A DNA stretch of 64,000 nt, from the NCBI RefSeq assembly GCF_021458635.1, contig NZ_JAIRDQ010000001.1, forward strand, positions 248,001-312,000. The letters are read 5' to 3'. How positions within the stretch are numbered: the first letter of the stretch is position 1; every line of letters starts with the position of its first letter. Both the position numbers and the translations under genes were made by a program. Positions 35,900 to 45,238 of this stretch are shown here, in pieces. The DNA is from Bradyrhizobium monzae (GTDB lineage Bacteria; Pseudomonadota; Alphaproteobacteria; Rhizobiales; Xanthobacteraceae). The notes beneath the pieces were generated by a model. That model ran no database searches. It was given only the letters and a program-made list of their open reading frames with translations, and had not been told where the DNA came from.

Positions 35900-36892
35900 A
35901 TGCAGGACACAGGATCGCTTCAACGCGCACGAATCTCCACAGACGCTTTTCCGGAAGCCAGGCGGCTTCAGATGTGGCGCGAGGTCTACGGGCGCGGCAT
36001 CGCCTCCGTCGACATCGAGCCGATCGGAGATACCCCGTTCCGGGCAGAGGTGACCTTCAGCCGGCTCCCGGGCATCAGCATCGCCGCCGGCTCACGCTCT
36101 GCGGCGCATTACCGCGCATCCAAGGATCTTGCGGCGCGGGGCAAGGACTTCATCGTCATCAGCGTGCTGCGCGCGGGCCGCGCCAGCGCGACCCAATTTG
36201 GCAAGGAGCTGATCTCCGGCGTCGGCAGCGCCAGCGTCATTGCCCCGCTGGATGCTTCGACCAGCACCATGCTGACGGAGGGCAGCTTCGTCACCCTGCT
36301 ATTGCCACTGTCGACGATCGCGCGCCGCGCTCCACATTATACGCAAGCATTCGGCCGCCCCATTCCGAGCTCCAACGCCGCACTGCATCTTCTGAACCGC
36401 TATGTGGACATCGTCGCCGACACCTCAGTGTCCGATCCCGCGATCGCGCGCAGCGTATCCGAACACATGCTCGACCTCGCCGCGCTCGCGCTGGGCGCCC
36501 ATGGTGACCATGCCGAGTTCGCGCGGATGCGCGGCGGCACCGCCGCACGCCTGACCGCGATCAAGTCGGACATTCTCCAGGCGCTCGGCGAAAGCGGGCT
36601 GTCCACTGAGGCCATCGCCATCCGCCACGGCATCTCGCCACGCTACGTGCGCAAACTGTTCGAGCAGGACGGCTCGTCATTCTCGAGTTTCGTGCTCGCC
36701 GAGCGGCTGGCGAAGGCCCATCGCATGCTGGTCGACCCGCATTTTGGCCATCTCAACATCGCGCAGATCGCCCACGAGAGCGGCTTTAGTGACGTGTCCT
36801 ACTTCAATCGCACCTTCCGGCGCCAATTCGGAAACCGTCCGTCCGATTTTCGTGAGGCTGCGAAACGCGTGTGGGGCGAGCAGCGGGACTAG
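35900..36892 (+). CDS. AraC family transcriptional regulator
   Basis: A 330-residue regulator with a C-terminal double helix-turn-helix (about 225-325). It includes STEAIAIRHGISPRYVRKLF and the AraC signature IAQIAHESGFSDVSYFNRTF followed by FRRQFGNRPSDFR. The N-terminal half resembles the AraC ligand-binding-like domain found in rhizobial paralogs. It overlaps nothing and stops 5 nt before the convergent BKACE stop. It is the natural candidate to control the divergent autotransporter. Confidence 0.9.
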   Translation: MQDTGSLQRARISTDAFPEARRLQMWREVYGRGIASVDIEPIGDTPFRAEVTFSRLPGISIAAGSRSAAHYRASKDLAARGKDFIVISVLRAGRASATQFGKELISGVGSASVIAPLDASTSTMLTEGSFVTLLLPLSTIARRAPHYTQAFGRPIPSSNAALHLLNRYVDIVADTSVSDPAIARSVSEHMLDLAALALGAHGDHAEFARMRGGTAARLTAIKSDILQALGESGLSTEAIAIRHGISPRYVRKLFEQDGSSFSSFVLAERLAKAHRMLVDPHFGHLNIAQIAHESGFSDVSYFNRTFRRQFGNRPSDFREAAKRVWGEQRD

Positions 36893-36897
36893 CGGCC

Positions 36898-37776
36898 TTA
36901 CGCCAACCCGAGCATCGCGCGCGCGTCCTGAGCGGTCGCAACACTGGCGCCGAGGCTCTTCAGAATCCCCGCGGCATGCGCGACCAGCTCGGCATTGGTC
37001 TTCGCCAGCACGCCCTTCGACATATAGAGATTGTCCTCCATGCCGACGCGGACATGGCCGCCGAGCAGCCAGGCCTGCGCAACCATCGGGAATTCGGCGC
37101 GGCCGATGCCGAAGCCGGACCAGATCGCGCCCGGCGGCAGCAGGCTGCGGGCATAGAACATCGTCTCGGGCGTCGCTGAGAAGCCATACTTGACGCCGAG
37201 CACCAGCGAGAACAGGCCGGGCCCCTTCAGCGAGCCGTCCGCGAGCATGTCGCGGGCAAGATGGCAGTCGCCGGAATCGAACAGCTCGATCTCCGGCAGC
37301 ACGCCGACCGCCTTCATCCGCTCCGCCATGATGCGCACATTGCGCGGCGTGTTGATCACGACCTCGCCGCCGGAATTCATGGTGTTGAGGTCGAGCGTGC
37401 AGATGTCGGGCTTCAGCAGCTCGATATGCTCGACGCGCTTTTCGGGATGCAGCAGCGTGGTGCCGGGGCCGGCGACGCGCGGATCCTCGATCGACGGCAC
37501 GAAACGCCCGCCGGGGCCGGTCGTCAGATTGATGACGAGGCTCTTGTTGCGGGCACGGATCCGCTCCACGACGTCGCGGTAGAGATCGATCGACATCGAC
37601 GGCCGCCCCGTGGCGGGATCGCGCACATGGATGTGGGCGATGGCGGCGCCAGCTTCGGCGGCTTCCAGCGCGGATGTCGCGATCTGCTCGGGCGTGATGG
37701 GCAGATATGGCGACTGCTCGGGCTTTGTCAGGTTGCCCGTGATCGCGCAGGTGATGATGGTTTTACCTGATGTCAC
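36898..37776 (-). CDS. 3-keto-5-aminohexanoate cleavage protein (BKACE family)
   Basis: BKACE (formerly DUF849) enzymes condense a beta-keto acid with acetyl-CoA to give acetoacetate and a new acyl-CoA. The 292-residue TIM barrel shows the zinc-binding HIHVRD at 48-53 and the family segments LVINLTTGPGGR, EIELFDSGDCHLA and SGFGIGRAEFPM. The beta-keto acid partner is not deducible. GTG 37776 lies only 2 nt after the CaiB stop, so these two genes are co-translated. A second, divergent paralog is at 40527. Confidence 0.9.
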   Translation of the reverse strand: MTSGKTIITCAITGNLTKPEQSPYLPITPEQIATSALEAAEAGAAIAHIHVRDPATGRPSMSIDLYRDVVERIRARNKSLVINLTTGPGGRFVPSIEDPRVAGPGTTLLHPEKRVEHIELLKPDICTLDLNTMNSGGEVVINTPRNVRIMAERMKAVGVLPEIELFDSGDCHLARDMLADGSLKGPGLFSLVLGVKYGFSATPETMFYARSLLPPGAIWSGFGIGRAEFPMVAQAWLLGGHVRVGMEDNLYMSKGVLAKTNAELVAHAAGILKSLGASVATAQDARAMLGLA

Positions 37777-37778
37777 GG

Positions 37779-39008
37779 CTAGATGATCCCCTGCTTCTTC
37801 AGCTCCTCGATCTTCCCCGCGTCAAAGCCGAGCTTGCCGCCGAGCACCTCCTTTGTGTGCTCGCCGAGCAGCGGCGGCGCACGGTAGGTCTTGACCGGGG
37901 TCTCCGAGAAGGTCAGCGCGTTGCGGATCAGCGACAGATTTGGCTCGAAGGGATGGTCGACCTTCACCCGCATGCCGCGCGACTGCACGTGCGGATCGGA
38001 AAACACCTGCTCGAAATTGTTGATCGGCCCCGACGGGACGCCGGCCTCCTCCAGCTTGTCCAGCCAATAAGCCACCGGCTTGGTCAGGAACAGGCCGGCG
38101 AAGATCGCCATGATCTCCTTGCCGTGCACGACGCGGTCGTTGTTCTTGATGAAGCGCTTGTCGTTGGCGAGTTCGGGCTGGCCGAGCACGGCGCAAGTGC
38201 GCTGGAACTGGCCGTCATTGCCGACCACCAGCATCAGCTCGCCGTCGGTGCAACGGAACACGCCGGCCGGCATGCCGCCATTGCCCCAGGTGCCGCGGCG
38301 CGGCGGCGTCTTGCCGTTGACGAGGTAGATCTGCAGCCAGTGCGACAGCGACGCGATGACGGTGTCGAACAGGCAGACGTCGATGTGCTGTCCCTGCCCG
38401 CCATTGGCGTCGCGATGGTAGAGCGCCGACAAAAGCCCGATCGAGGTGTTCATGCCGGTCATGTAGTCGACGATCGACGGACCGACCTTCATCGGCCCCT
38501 CGCCGGGCTCGCCGTCGATATGACCAGTGACGCTCATCAGGCCGCCCATCGCCTGCAGGATGGCGTCATAGCCGGCGCGCGGGGCGTAGGGGCCGGTCTG
38601 GCCGAAACCGGTCACCGAGCAATAGATGATCCTGGGGTTGATCGCCTTGATCGTCTCGTAGTCGAGGCCGTAGCGCTTGAGGTCGCCGACCTTGTAGTTC
38701 TCCATGAAGACGTCGGCGTCCTTGGCGAGTTCGCGGATGATCGCCTGCCCCTCGGGCTTGGCGATGTTGACAGTGACCGACTTCTTGTTGCGGTTGGCGC
38801 AGAGGTAGAACGAATTGTTGTTGTTGGCCTTGCCCTCGGGATCGGTCAGGTAAGGCGGGCCGAAGGCGCGCGCATCGTCGCCGGTGCCGGGCCGCTCGAT
38901 CTTGATCACCTCAGCGCCGAGATCGCCCAGCATCTGGGCCGACAAGGGCCCGGCGAGCACACGCGTGAGGTCAAGGATCTTGATGCCTGAGAGCGGCAAG
39001 GCCGACAT
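37779..39008 (-). CDS. CaiB/BaiF CoA-transferase family protein
   Basis: A class III CoA-transferase moving CoA between an acyl-CoA and a free carboxylic acid. The 409-residue protein starts MSALPLSGIKILDLTRVLAG. The catalytic Asp of the family is Asp181 in GPSIVDYMTG. Other landmarks are GAEVIKIERP and NGGMPAGVFRCTDGE. It is the promoter-proximal partner of the BKACE gene 2 nt downstream. That pairing suggests the CoA ester made by one step feeds or is regenerated by the other. ATG 39008 follows GGAGGAAATCG. Confidence 0.9.
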   Translation of the reverse strand: MSALPLSGIKILDLTRVLAGPLSAQMLGDLGAEVIKIERPGTGDDARAFGPPYLTDPEGKANNNNSFYLCANRNKKSVTVNIAKPEGQAIIRELAKDADVFMENYKVGDLKRYGLDYETIKAINPRIIYCSVTGFGQTGPYAPRAGYDAILQAMGGLMSVTGHIDGEPGEGPMKVGPSIVDYMTGMNTSIGLLSALYHRDANGGQGQHIDVCLFDTVIASLSHWLQIYLVNGKTPPRRGTWGNGGMPAGVFRCTDGELMLVVGNDGQFQRTCAVLGQPELANDKRFIKNNDRVVHGKEIMAIFAGLFLTKPVAYWLDKLEEAGVPSGPINNFEQVFSDPHVQSRGMRVKVDHPFEPNLSLIRNALTFSETPVKTYRAPPLLGEHTKEVLGGKLGFDAGKIEELKKQGII

Positions 39009-39188
39009 GTCGATTTCCTCCGGGAACTGGATATTGGCGCGGCGGCGAGATCGCGGACCGCGCTCCCTGCGGATACACCATTTTGGGGTCCCGAGCACTG
39101 CGCGCTGGGCATACGGCCATCCCCCGTCCCGCAGCAGAGGTAGCACGCGGCAGCGAATTTCCGCTCCGCGAATATTATCCGGTCGACC

Positions 39189-40394
39189 TCAGGTCGCGGC
39201 TGCCGCAGCCAAATGCGGGCGCCGCCGTCCGAGCAGAATCAGGATCAGCACCGTCGCGCAGGAAAAGGCCAAAGTGAGCCCGAGCGCGCCGCGGCTGCCG
39301 AACTGGGTGAGCAGGCCGGCCAGAAGCGGCGGCGAGATCGCGGATGCCAGATTGAGCGGCAGCGCGATCATCGACATCGCCTTCGCGAATTCGGCCTGGT
39401 CATAGAACACGAGCGGGATCGTCGCCCGCGCCACCGCCATGGCGCCGCTGCCGGCACCATAGAGCAGGATGAAGGTCGCGACCGCCCAGGTCGCGCCCTC
39501 GCTCAGCATCAGCAGCACCATGGCAACGGGCAGCGCGGTGCCCGCAACGAGCCCGGTGGTGATTCCGTCCCATCGGCCACCGCCGAGGAAGTCGAGGCCG
39601 CGCGCGCTGACCTGGATCACACCCAGCATCGAACCGAACGCAAGGGCTTGCGCCGGCGCAAGGCCTTCCGCCCGCAACAGCTCGATCAGGATGGCGCCGA
39701 TGCCGAAATTGACGAAGGCATTCATCGTGATCACGCAGACGACGAGACCGAAGGTGCTTCTTGGAATCGCAGGCGGCGACGCAGCCTTGACGGCCTCGCC
39801 ACCATCGTCCGTCGTAATTTTCCGGCGCGGCGCGAGAAACGCATAGAGCGGAAGGTTGATGGCGAGCATCATCGCTGCATAGACCAGACAGGTCCCGCGC
39901 CAGCCGAGCCAGGCGCTGAGGAACGACGTGGTCGGCCAGAATATGCTGCTGGAGAGACCCGTCACTAGCATCAGCCCGCCGATCGCATTCTTGGCGCCCC
40001 GTCCGGCGACCTCGTTCAGCATGATATAGGCGCCGGTCGACAACGTGGCGCTGCCGCCCATGCCGAGAATGACCCAGCCGGCGAAATAGAGCATCGGCTC
40101 GCGCGCGAAGAACAGGACGGCGTAGCCCGGCACGGAGACAACAGTGCCCACCATCATCACCTTGCGCGCACCGTGCCGCGCAAAGGCCTTGGCGAGCCAG
40201 GGCGCGCACAGGCCCATGGTGACATAAAGGACCGAGCTGCCCGCAAACACCGCCGGCAGGCTCAGGCCGAGATCGGCCCCGAGGTCGCGACCGACCACGG
40301 CCGGAAGGCCGATCGTCCCCCATCCGATGAGTTGGGTGATTGCCAGCACCAGCAGGACCCCGATGAGCCTGCCGTCAGATTTCAAGAACCGCAT
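39189..40394 (-). CDS. MFS transporter
   Basis: A 401-residue major facilitator with about 12 membrane helices, starting MRFLKSDGRLIGVLLVLAIT. The loop 2-3 region reads AKAFARHGARKVMMVGT, a weak form of the MFS motif, and a cytoplasmic central loop (APRRKITTDDGGEA) separates the two halves. Substrate unknown, but its position between CaiB and two BKACE genes suggests an organic acid. It precedes CaiB by 180 nt on the same strand. Confidence 0.82.
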   Translation of the reverse strand: MRFLKSDGRLIGVLLVLAITQLIGWGTIGLPAVVGRDLGADLGLSLPAVFAGSSVLYVTMGLCAPWLAKAFARHGARKVMMVGTVVSVPGYAVLFFAREPMLYFAGWVILGMGGSATLSTGAYIMLNEVAGRGAKNAIGGLMLVTGLSSSIFWPTTSFLSAWLGWRGTCLVYAAMMLAINLPLYAFLAPRRKITTDDGGEAVKAASPPAIPRSTFGLVVCVITMNAFVNFGIGAILIELLRAEGLAPAQALAFGSMLGVIQVSARGLDFLGGGRWDGITTGLVAGTALPVAMVLLMLSEGATWAVATFILLYGAGSGAMAVARATIPLVFYDQAEFAKAMSMIALPLNLASAISPPLLAGLLTQFGSRGALGLTLAFSCATVLILILLGRRRPHLAAAAAT

Positions 40395-40526
40395 TCCACT
40401 CGTCGCCTGCCCGGCAGGCGCCGATCACGCCTGTAAGCTTTGTCTTACCGGGAGACTCAGCTTACGGGAATGTCGGTTCCGAATGGCAGAAGGCAGCCAG
40501 AAGCATGCCAGGAGAAGGCAGTAGCC

Positions 40527-41354
40527 CTATCCCGCGAGCCCGAGCAGGGACCGCGCCTCGGCCGCGCTCGCGACGCGCCGGCCGTGGCGTATGACAGCCT
40601 CGGCGGCGATGGTCACGAGCTCCGCGTTGCTGGCGGCGAGGCGCGTCTTGTCGATCCTGACATTGTCTTCGAGCCCGGTGCGAACCGCGTCGGCGCCACG
40701 CTTGAGCGCCCAGTCCATGACCTCGGCCTGATGACGTCCAATCCCGGCCGCGGTCCAGGTCGCTTGCGGGATCAGCCGCCTGAGCTCGGCCAGCAGGATG
40801 TCGAGAACATGTTCGTCCGCCGGCATCGCGTTCTTGACGCCCATGACGAATTGCACGTGCGGACGCGTATCCATCAGCCCGGCCTCGATCAGGCGGCGCG
40901 CGCCATGCAGATGCGACAGATCGAAGATCTCGATTTCCGGCCGAATGCCATTGGTCTTCATGCCGCTAGCGAGAGTGTCGACCAGGGCCGCGCTGTTCTC
41001 GTAGACAATCGTTGGAAAGTTCACCGACCCGGTGGAGAGTGAGGCCATGTCCGGCTTCAGATAGAGCGATGATCCACGCGCCGAAGGATCGCGGCCGCGC
41101 CCGCCGGTCGAGAACTGCACGATCATGCCAGGACAATGCTTCCTGATCCCCTGCTGCACCAGGGCAAAGCGCTCCGGATCGGAGGACGGCGTCTCGTCGT
41201 CGTTGCGGACATGGATATGGGCAAGCGTGGCGCCGGCTTCGAAGGCCTGGTGCGTCGACTCGATCTGTTCGGACGGCAGGATGGGCACCGCCGGGTTATC
41301 TTTCTTGCGCGGAACGGAGCCGGTGATAGCGACAGCAACGACGACGGGGTTCAT
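40527..41354 (-). CDS. BKACE family protein, second paralog
   Basis: A 275-residue member of the beta-keto acid cleavage family. It has the zinc site HIHVRN at 47-52, FSTGGRGRDPSARGS in place of the TTGPGG loop, and the segments EIEIFDLSHLHGARR and WTAAGIGRHQAEVM. The active-site loops differ clearly from the paralog at 36898, so it should act on a different beta-keto acid. The gene lies between the two MFS transporter genes and shares their strand. Confidence 0.88.
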   Translation of the reverse strand: MNPVVVAVAITGSVPRKKDNPAVPILPSEQIESTHQAFEAGATLAHIHVRNDDETPSSDPERFALVQQGIRKHCPGMIVQFSTGGRGRDPSARGSSLYLKPDMASLSTGSVNFPTIVYENSAALVDTLASGMKTNGIRPEIEIFDLSHLHGARRLIEAGLMDTRPHVQFVMGVKNAMPADEHVLDILLAELRRLIPQATWTAAGIGRHQAEVMDWALKRGADAVRTGLEDNVRIDKTRLAASNAELVTIAAEAVIRHGRRVASAAEARSLLGLAG

Positions 41355-41475
41355 CCCTTGACCTCATGATGATCGCGCTCGCGCGCACAAAGTTCGATTA
41401 TTTAGTCACATAAAGCGTGAAGCCCTGCCGCTGCAAACACGATCGATTGCAACGGCATTACCTTCGCTGGTTCTA

Positions 41476-42864
41476 TCAGGTCGTCACCGCGGCCGCACCG
41501 CCCGCGGCTTCCGCACGCTGCCGCTCATAGTCAGCCCGCGGCATCGGAACGGCCCTGGGATTGCCGAGATCGTCGATGCTGATCCGGTAGGTTTCCCGGG
41601 CCGTGACGGCTGCCAGCGCCGCGATGACCGTGATGCCGAAGGCGATCGCCCCGACCGTCAAGGGAATGTTGGCGGAGCCGGGAGGCGCCACGGTCGCAAA
41701 CAAGGCCGGAAGCAACGCGGTGATGGTCGTGCCGATGTTCTGCGAGATCGCCATCGCCGAAACACGGGTCCGCGTCGGGAACAGTTCCGGGTAGAAGCTC
41801 GGGAAGATCGCGTTGTAGCCCTGATAGACGACGCCCCACATCAGGAGCGACAGCAGGATTGCCAACGGCACGTTCTTGATGCTGATGGCATAGAGATAGC
41901 CGAAGGCGAGCAAGCCGGAGAACAGCGCACCGACGATGATCGGAGGCTTGCGGCCGACCTTGTCGGAGAGATTGCCGACGAAGGGAATGACGAACACCGC
42001 CAGCATGTTTCCGAGCACCGGGATCCACAGATAAACGTCCTTGGCAAAGCCGATGCCGTAGGCCGGCTGCACCGCGTAGGCCGCACCGAAGATGGTGGCA
42101 ACGACCGGAATGACGTTCATCAACGCCATGCAGATGACCCTGAGCATGTCGCGCCAGCTCAGCTTGATGGCCTGAACGATGGGCGCCCGCGGCGTTTCTC
42201 CGCGCTCGCCCTCGCGGGCAAAGGCAGGCGTCTCGTCGACTTCGCGACGGATGATGTAGCCGGCTACGATAACGAAGAAGCTGAGCAGGAACGGAATCCG
42301 CCAGCCCCAGCTGTTGAAGGCTTCGTTCGGCATGTAGGCCGCCAGCGGCAGGAAGACGGCGGCCGCGAGAATCTGTCCGGCCTGCACGCCCTGAAGAGCG
42401 AAGCTGGCATAGAAGCCGCGCCGGCCGAACGGCGCGTGCTCCAGGATCATCGAGCTCGCGCCGGAGATTTCGCCGGCCACGGCAAATCCCTGGATGAGGC
42501 GCAGGATGACGAGCAGGATCGGCGCCAGGATGCCGACCTGGTGATAGGTCGGCAGGATACCCACCGCCATGGTCGAGATGCCCATCAGGAACATGCAGAC
42601 GATCAGAACGGTCTTACGACCATGGGTGTCGCCCCAATGTCCAAGGACGAAGGCGCCGATCGGACGAGCCACATAGCCGACGCCGTAGGTCGCAAGCGAT
42701 GCGACGATGGCGACGGTGGGATTTTCCGATGGGAAGAAGATTTGCGGGAAGACCAGCGACGCAGCCGTCGCGTAGATGAAGAAGTCATAATATTCGAGAG
42801 CCGACCCGATCCAGCCGCTCGCAGCGGCCTTCCTGGACTGACTCATGTCTTGGATCGCGGTCAT
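41476..42864 (-). CDS. MFS transporter, metabolite:H+ symporter (MHS) type
   Basis: A 462-residue proton symporter of the MHS group (shikimate/alpha-ketoglutarate/proline-betaine carriers). It shows the family hallmarks ASGWIGSALEYYDFFIYATA at the N-terminus, GHWGDTHGRKTVLI between helices 2 and 3, and RLIQGFAVAGEISGA in helix 4. About 12 membrane helices. GTGGAGGA lies upstream of ATG 42864. It is the most upstream gene of the BKACE island and probably imports its organic acid substrate. Confidence 0.88.
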   Translation of the reverse strand: MTAIQDMSQSRKAAASGWIGSALEYYDFFIYATAASLVFPQIFFPSENPTVAIVASLATYGVGYVARPIGAFVLGHWGDTHGRKTVLIVCMFLMGISTMAVGILPTYHQVGILAPILLVILRLIQGFAVAGEISGASSMILEHAPFGRRGFYASFALQGVQAGQILAAAVFLPLAAYMPNEAFNSWGWRIPFLLSFFVIVAGYIIRREVDETPAFAREGERGETPRAPIVQAIKLSWRDMLRVICMALMNVIPVVATIFGAAYAVQPAYGIGFAKDVYLWIPVLGNMLAVFVIPFVGNLSDKVGRKPPIIVGALFSGLLAFGYLYAISIKNVPLAILLSLLMWGVVYQGYNAIFPSFYPELFPTRTRVSAMAISQNIGTTITALLPALFATVAPPGSANIPLTVGAIAFGITVIAALAAVTARETYRISIDDLGNPRAVPMPRADYERQRAEAAGGAAAVTT

Positions 42865-43168
42865 CTCAAAAATTCCTCCACTGGTTCGCCGGCGTCCCGT
42901 TGGCGGGCTTCTTGGAGAAATTGGGCAGCACTCTCCGCGCGCTCTGCGGACTCTCCGCAAGCGCTTGTCGTTGCCGATAGGTATTTGATTGAGCGCAACA
43001 ATAAGCTTTCACCGGGCTAACACAATTACCCAGTTATACGATAAACCTAACATGATGTTATCTGCGCCGGAGCTCTAGGTCAGCGGTCGGCGCGCGGACG
43101 AGCGGCACGGCATGCCGCCGCGGAGAATCAATTGCCAGGCGGCGCGGGCCGTTGATCGTGCGAGGCGG
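42865..43168. promoter_or_regulatory. Spacer upstream of MHS transporter
   Basis: About 300 nt without a gene. The AT-rich part at 42985-43065 contains the palindrome TAACATGATGTTA (43048-43060), about 185 nt before the transporter start, and TTATACGATAA next to it. These are operator candidates for the island. No -10/-35 pair is clear. Confidence 0.4.
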
Positions 43169-43375
43169 CTAGCTGCCGAGCACGTTCTCGCCCGCCTCGC
43201 GGCCGGGCACGCTGACGTGCACCTCATGTCCCTGGCGAAGCGCCAGCGAGGCGGCTGCGACCGCCGATTCAAATGCGGATTCCTTGGTTGCGTATTTGCC
43301 GTTGACGTTGCCGTCGTGCAGCACGCCCCACTCGTCCTGGACCGGTACGATCGCGTATTGGGCAAGGCCCATCAT
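43169..43375 (-). CDS. Small hypothetical protein (68 aa), DUF2188-like
   Basis: The protein MMGLAQYAIVPVQDEWGVLH... has a compact beta-alpha layout with WGVLHDGNVNGKYATKESAF, similar to small proteins annotated DUF2188 that describe an aligned repeat of unknown function. An adjacent second ATG (43372) is equally possible; AGGAGAGGG precedes both. It lies 23 nt downstream of the sugar dehydrogenase gene on the same strand and may belong to that transcript. The function is unknown. Confidence 0.7.
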   Translation of the reverse strand: MMGLAQYAIVPVQDEWGVLHDGNVNGKYATKESAFESAVAAASLALRQGHEVHVSVPGREAGENVLGS

Positions 43376-43398
43376 CCCTCTCCTGTCGCTGCGTGACC

Positions 43399-44733
43399 TT
43401 ATCGTTGAGTCACTTGCGGATGCGCCGCTGTCACCCGCCACACCGTGTTGCCGCTGTCATCGGCCACGAGCAGCGCGCCGGTCTTGTCGATGGCGACGCC
43501 GACGGGCCGGCCGCGCGCATGGTTGTCGTTGTCGAGGAAACCGGTGACGACGTCCTGCGCCGGGCCGCTCGGCTTGCCGTCCGCGAACGGCACGTACACG
43601 ACCTTGTAGCCGTTCAGCACCTGCCGATTCCAGCTGCCGTGCTCGCCGACAAACGCGCCACCGCGATAAGCCTGCGGCAGGCTGGTGCCGGCGGAGAACG
43701 CGAGTCCGAGCGGGGCGACGTGCGAGCTTAGCGCATAGTCAGGAACAATCGCCTTGGCGACGAGATCCGGCCGCTGCGGCTTGACGCGGGGATCGACGTG
43801 CTGGCCGTAATAGCTGTAGGGCCAGCCGTAGAAGGCGCCGTCCTTCACCGACGTCATGTAGTCCGGCACGAGGTCGGGCCCGAGCTCGTCGCGCTCGTTC
43901 ACCACGGTCCATAGCGCACCGCTCTGCGGCTCGAAGCTGAGGCCGTTCGGATTGCGCAAGCCGCCGGCAAAGATCCGCCAGCGGCCGCTGGCGCGATCGA
44001 CCTCGAGAATGTCGGCGCGATTGTGCTCGGCCTCCATCCCGTTCTCGGTGATGTTGCTGTTGGAGCCGACGCCGGCATAGAGCTTCGAACCATCGGGACT
44101 CGCGACCAGGCTCTTGGTCCAGTGGTGGTCGATCGGCCCGCCCGGCAGCGGCGTCAGCACCGTGCCCGGCGCGGTGATCTTGGTATCGCCTTCAGTGTAG
44201 GGATATTTCACGATCGCGTCGGTGTTGGCGACGTAGAGATCGTTGCCGACCAGCGCGACGCCGAACGGCGAATTGAGATGGTCGAGAAAGACGCCCTGCA
44301 TGTCGGGGACGCCGTCGCCGTTGGTATCGCGCAACAGCGTGATGCGGTTACTCTCGCCGGTGTCGCCGCCCGAGGTCGCCCAGGACTCGATGAAGCCCAT
44401 CACGATCTCCTTGGGTCGCTTGATGGCGGCGGCCTTCGGCGCCTTGGACTCCACCACCAGCACGTCGCCATTGGGAAGAACATACAGCGAGCGTGGATGC
44501 TGCAAGCCGGCGGCGAACACCTTGGCCTGCAGGCCCGGCGCAACCGTCGGCGTCTCGTCCTTTTTCCAGCCGACAATGCGGGCGATGTGCATCGGCGGCA
44601 GCAAATATTGCTGGATGTCGGGCAACTTCGGATTGGCGCCGATCTGTGCCTTGGGATCGCCGCTACCGTCGTTGCAGCCGGCGAGACACAAAATCGAAGA
44701 GCACAACAGCGCGCGGGTGAGCAGGGATGTCAT
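43399..44733 (-). CDS. PQQ-dependent sugar (sorbosone-type) dehydrogenase, lipoprotein
   Basis: A periplasmic lipoprotein of 444 residues with the lipobox LAGC (Cys20). The rest is a beta-propeller of the PQQ sugar/L-sorbosone dehydrogenase family. It has HPRSLYVLPNGDVLVVE, the catalytic-type HHWTKSLVASPDG, NPNGLSFEP and GEHGSWNR. It should oxidise an aldose or aldehyde and pass electrons to the respiratory chain; the substrate is unknown. ATG 44733 overlaps the upstream membrane protein by 4 nt (ATGA), so the two are translationally coupled. Confidence 0.88.
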   Translation of the reverse strand: MTSLLTRALLCSSILCLAGCNDGSGDPKAQIGANPKLPDIQQYLLPPMHIARIVGWKKDETPTVAPGLQAKVFAAGLQHPRSLYVLPNGDVLVVESKAPKAAAIKRPKEIVMGFIESWATSGGDTGESNRITLLRDTNGDGVPDMQGVFLDHLNSPFGVALVGNDLYVANTDAIVKYPYTEGDTKITAPGTVLTPLPGGPIDHHWTKSLVASPDGSKLYAGVGSNSNITENGMEAEHNRADILEVDRASGRWRIFAGGLRNPNGLSFEPQSGALWTVVNERDELGPDLVPDYMTSVKDGAFYGWPYSYYGQHVDPRVKPQRPDLVAKAIVPDYALSSHVAPLGLAFSAGTSLPQAYRGGAFVGEHGSWNRQVLNGYKVVYVPFADGKPSGPAQDVVTGFLDNDNHARGRPVGVAIDKTGALLVADDSGNTVWRVTAAHPQVTQR

Positions 44734-45182
44734 CGTGCAATTCCTACCCCGTGGCGATAGACCAATGCCCAGCCGAGCCAACCTGTGACCGGCAGGATCA
44801 GGACAGTGAGCGCCGAAAGAACGAGCCCCCACGGCCACACGGACGTCCAGGCGTCACGGGTGTGGATGGCGGCGTTGATGATGGCCAGGATCAGCGCCAC
44901 GGCATTGCCGATCAGGTGCGGCCAGGCCGGTGCCTGCGCGCGGACCAGGCGGTTGCCGAGAAAGTCGGTCAGGCCCGCGATCGCGGCCAGCACGCCGAAG
45001 ATGACGCCGACAACCAGAAGCCAGGCGGAGAAATCCGCCCACATGATCTCGGCGGTGACGACATAGGCGATGTCGGTCAGCAGCGCGCCGATGAAGCATG
45101 CAATGGGGATCGGCACCAGCATCGGATGAATGGGATGGCCTGCGATTTGCGCGGTGGAGCGCACGCGCACAGCTTCTTGCAC
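44730..45182 (-). CDS. DUF2231 family membrane protein
   Basis: A 150-residue inner-membrane protein with four predicted helices (about 22-44, 52-73, 88-109, 116-138). The family signature HPIHPMLVPIPIACF is at 16-30. The paired His residues (16, 19) and His in the second half are of the kind that could bind haem or metal, which has been proposed for the family. Its stop overlaps the start of the lipoprotein sugar dehydrogenase, suggesting it takes part in electron transfer from that enzyme. This is an inference. Confidence 0.85.
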   Translation of the reverse strand: MQEAVRVRSTAQIAGHPIHPMLVPIPIACFIGALLTDIAYVVTAEIMWADFSAWLLVVGVIFGVLAAIAGLTDFLGNRLVRAQAPAWPHLIGNAVALILAIINAAIHTRDAWTSVWPWGLVLSALTVLILPVTGWLGWALVYRHGVGIAR

Positions 45183-45238
45183 GGTTGACCTCGGTGTTAC
45201 CCACCCGATCGGCCAACTCGTGCTGGGAGCGATGGTTC

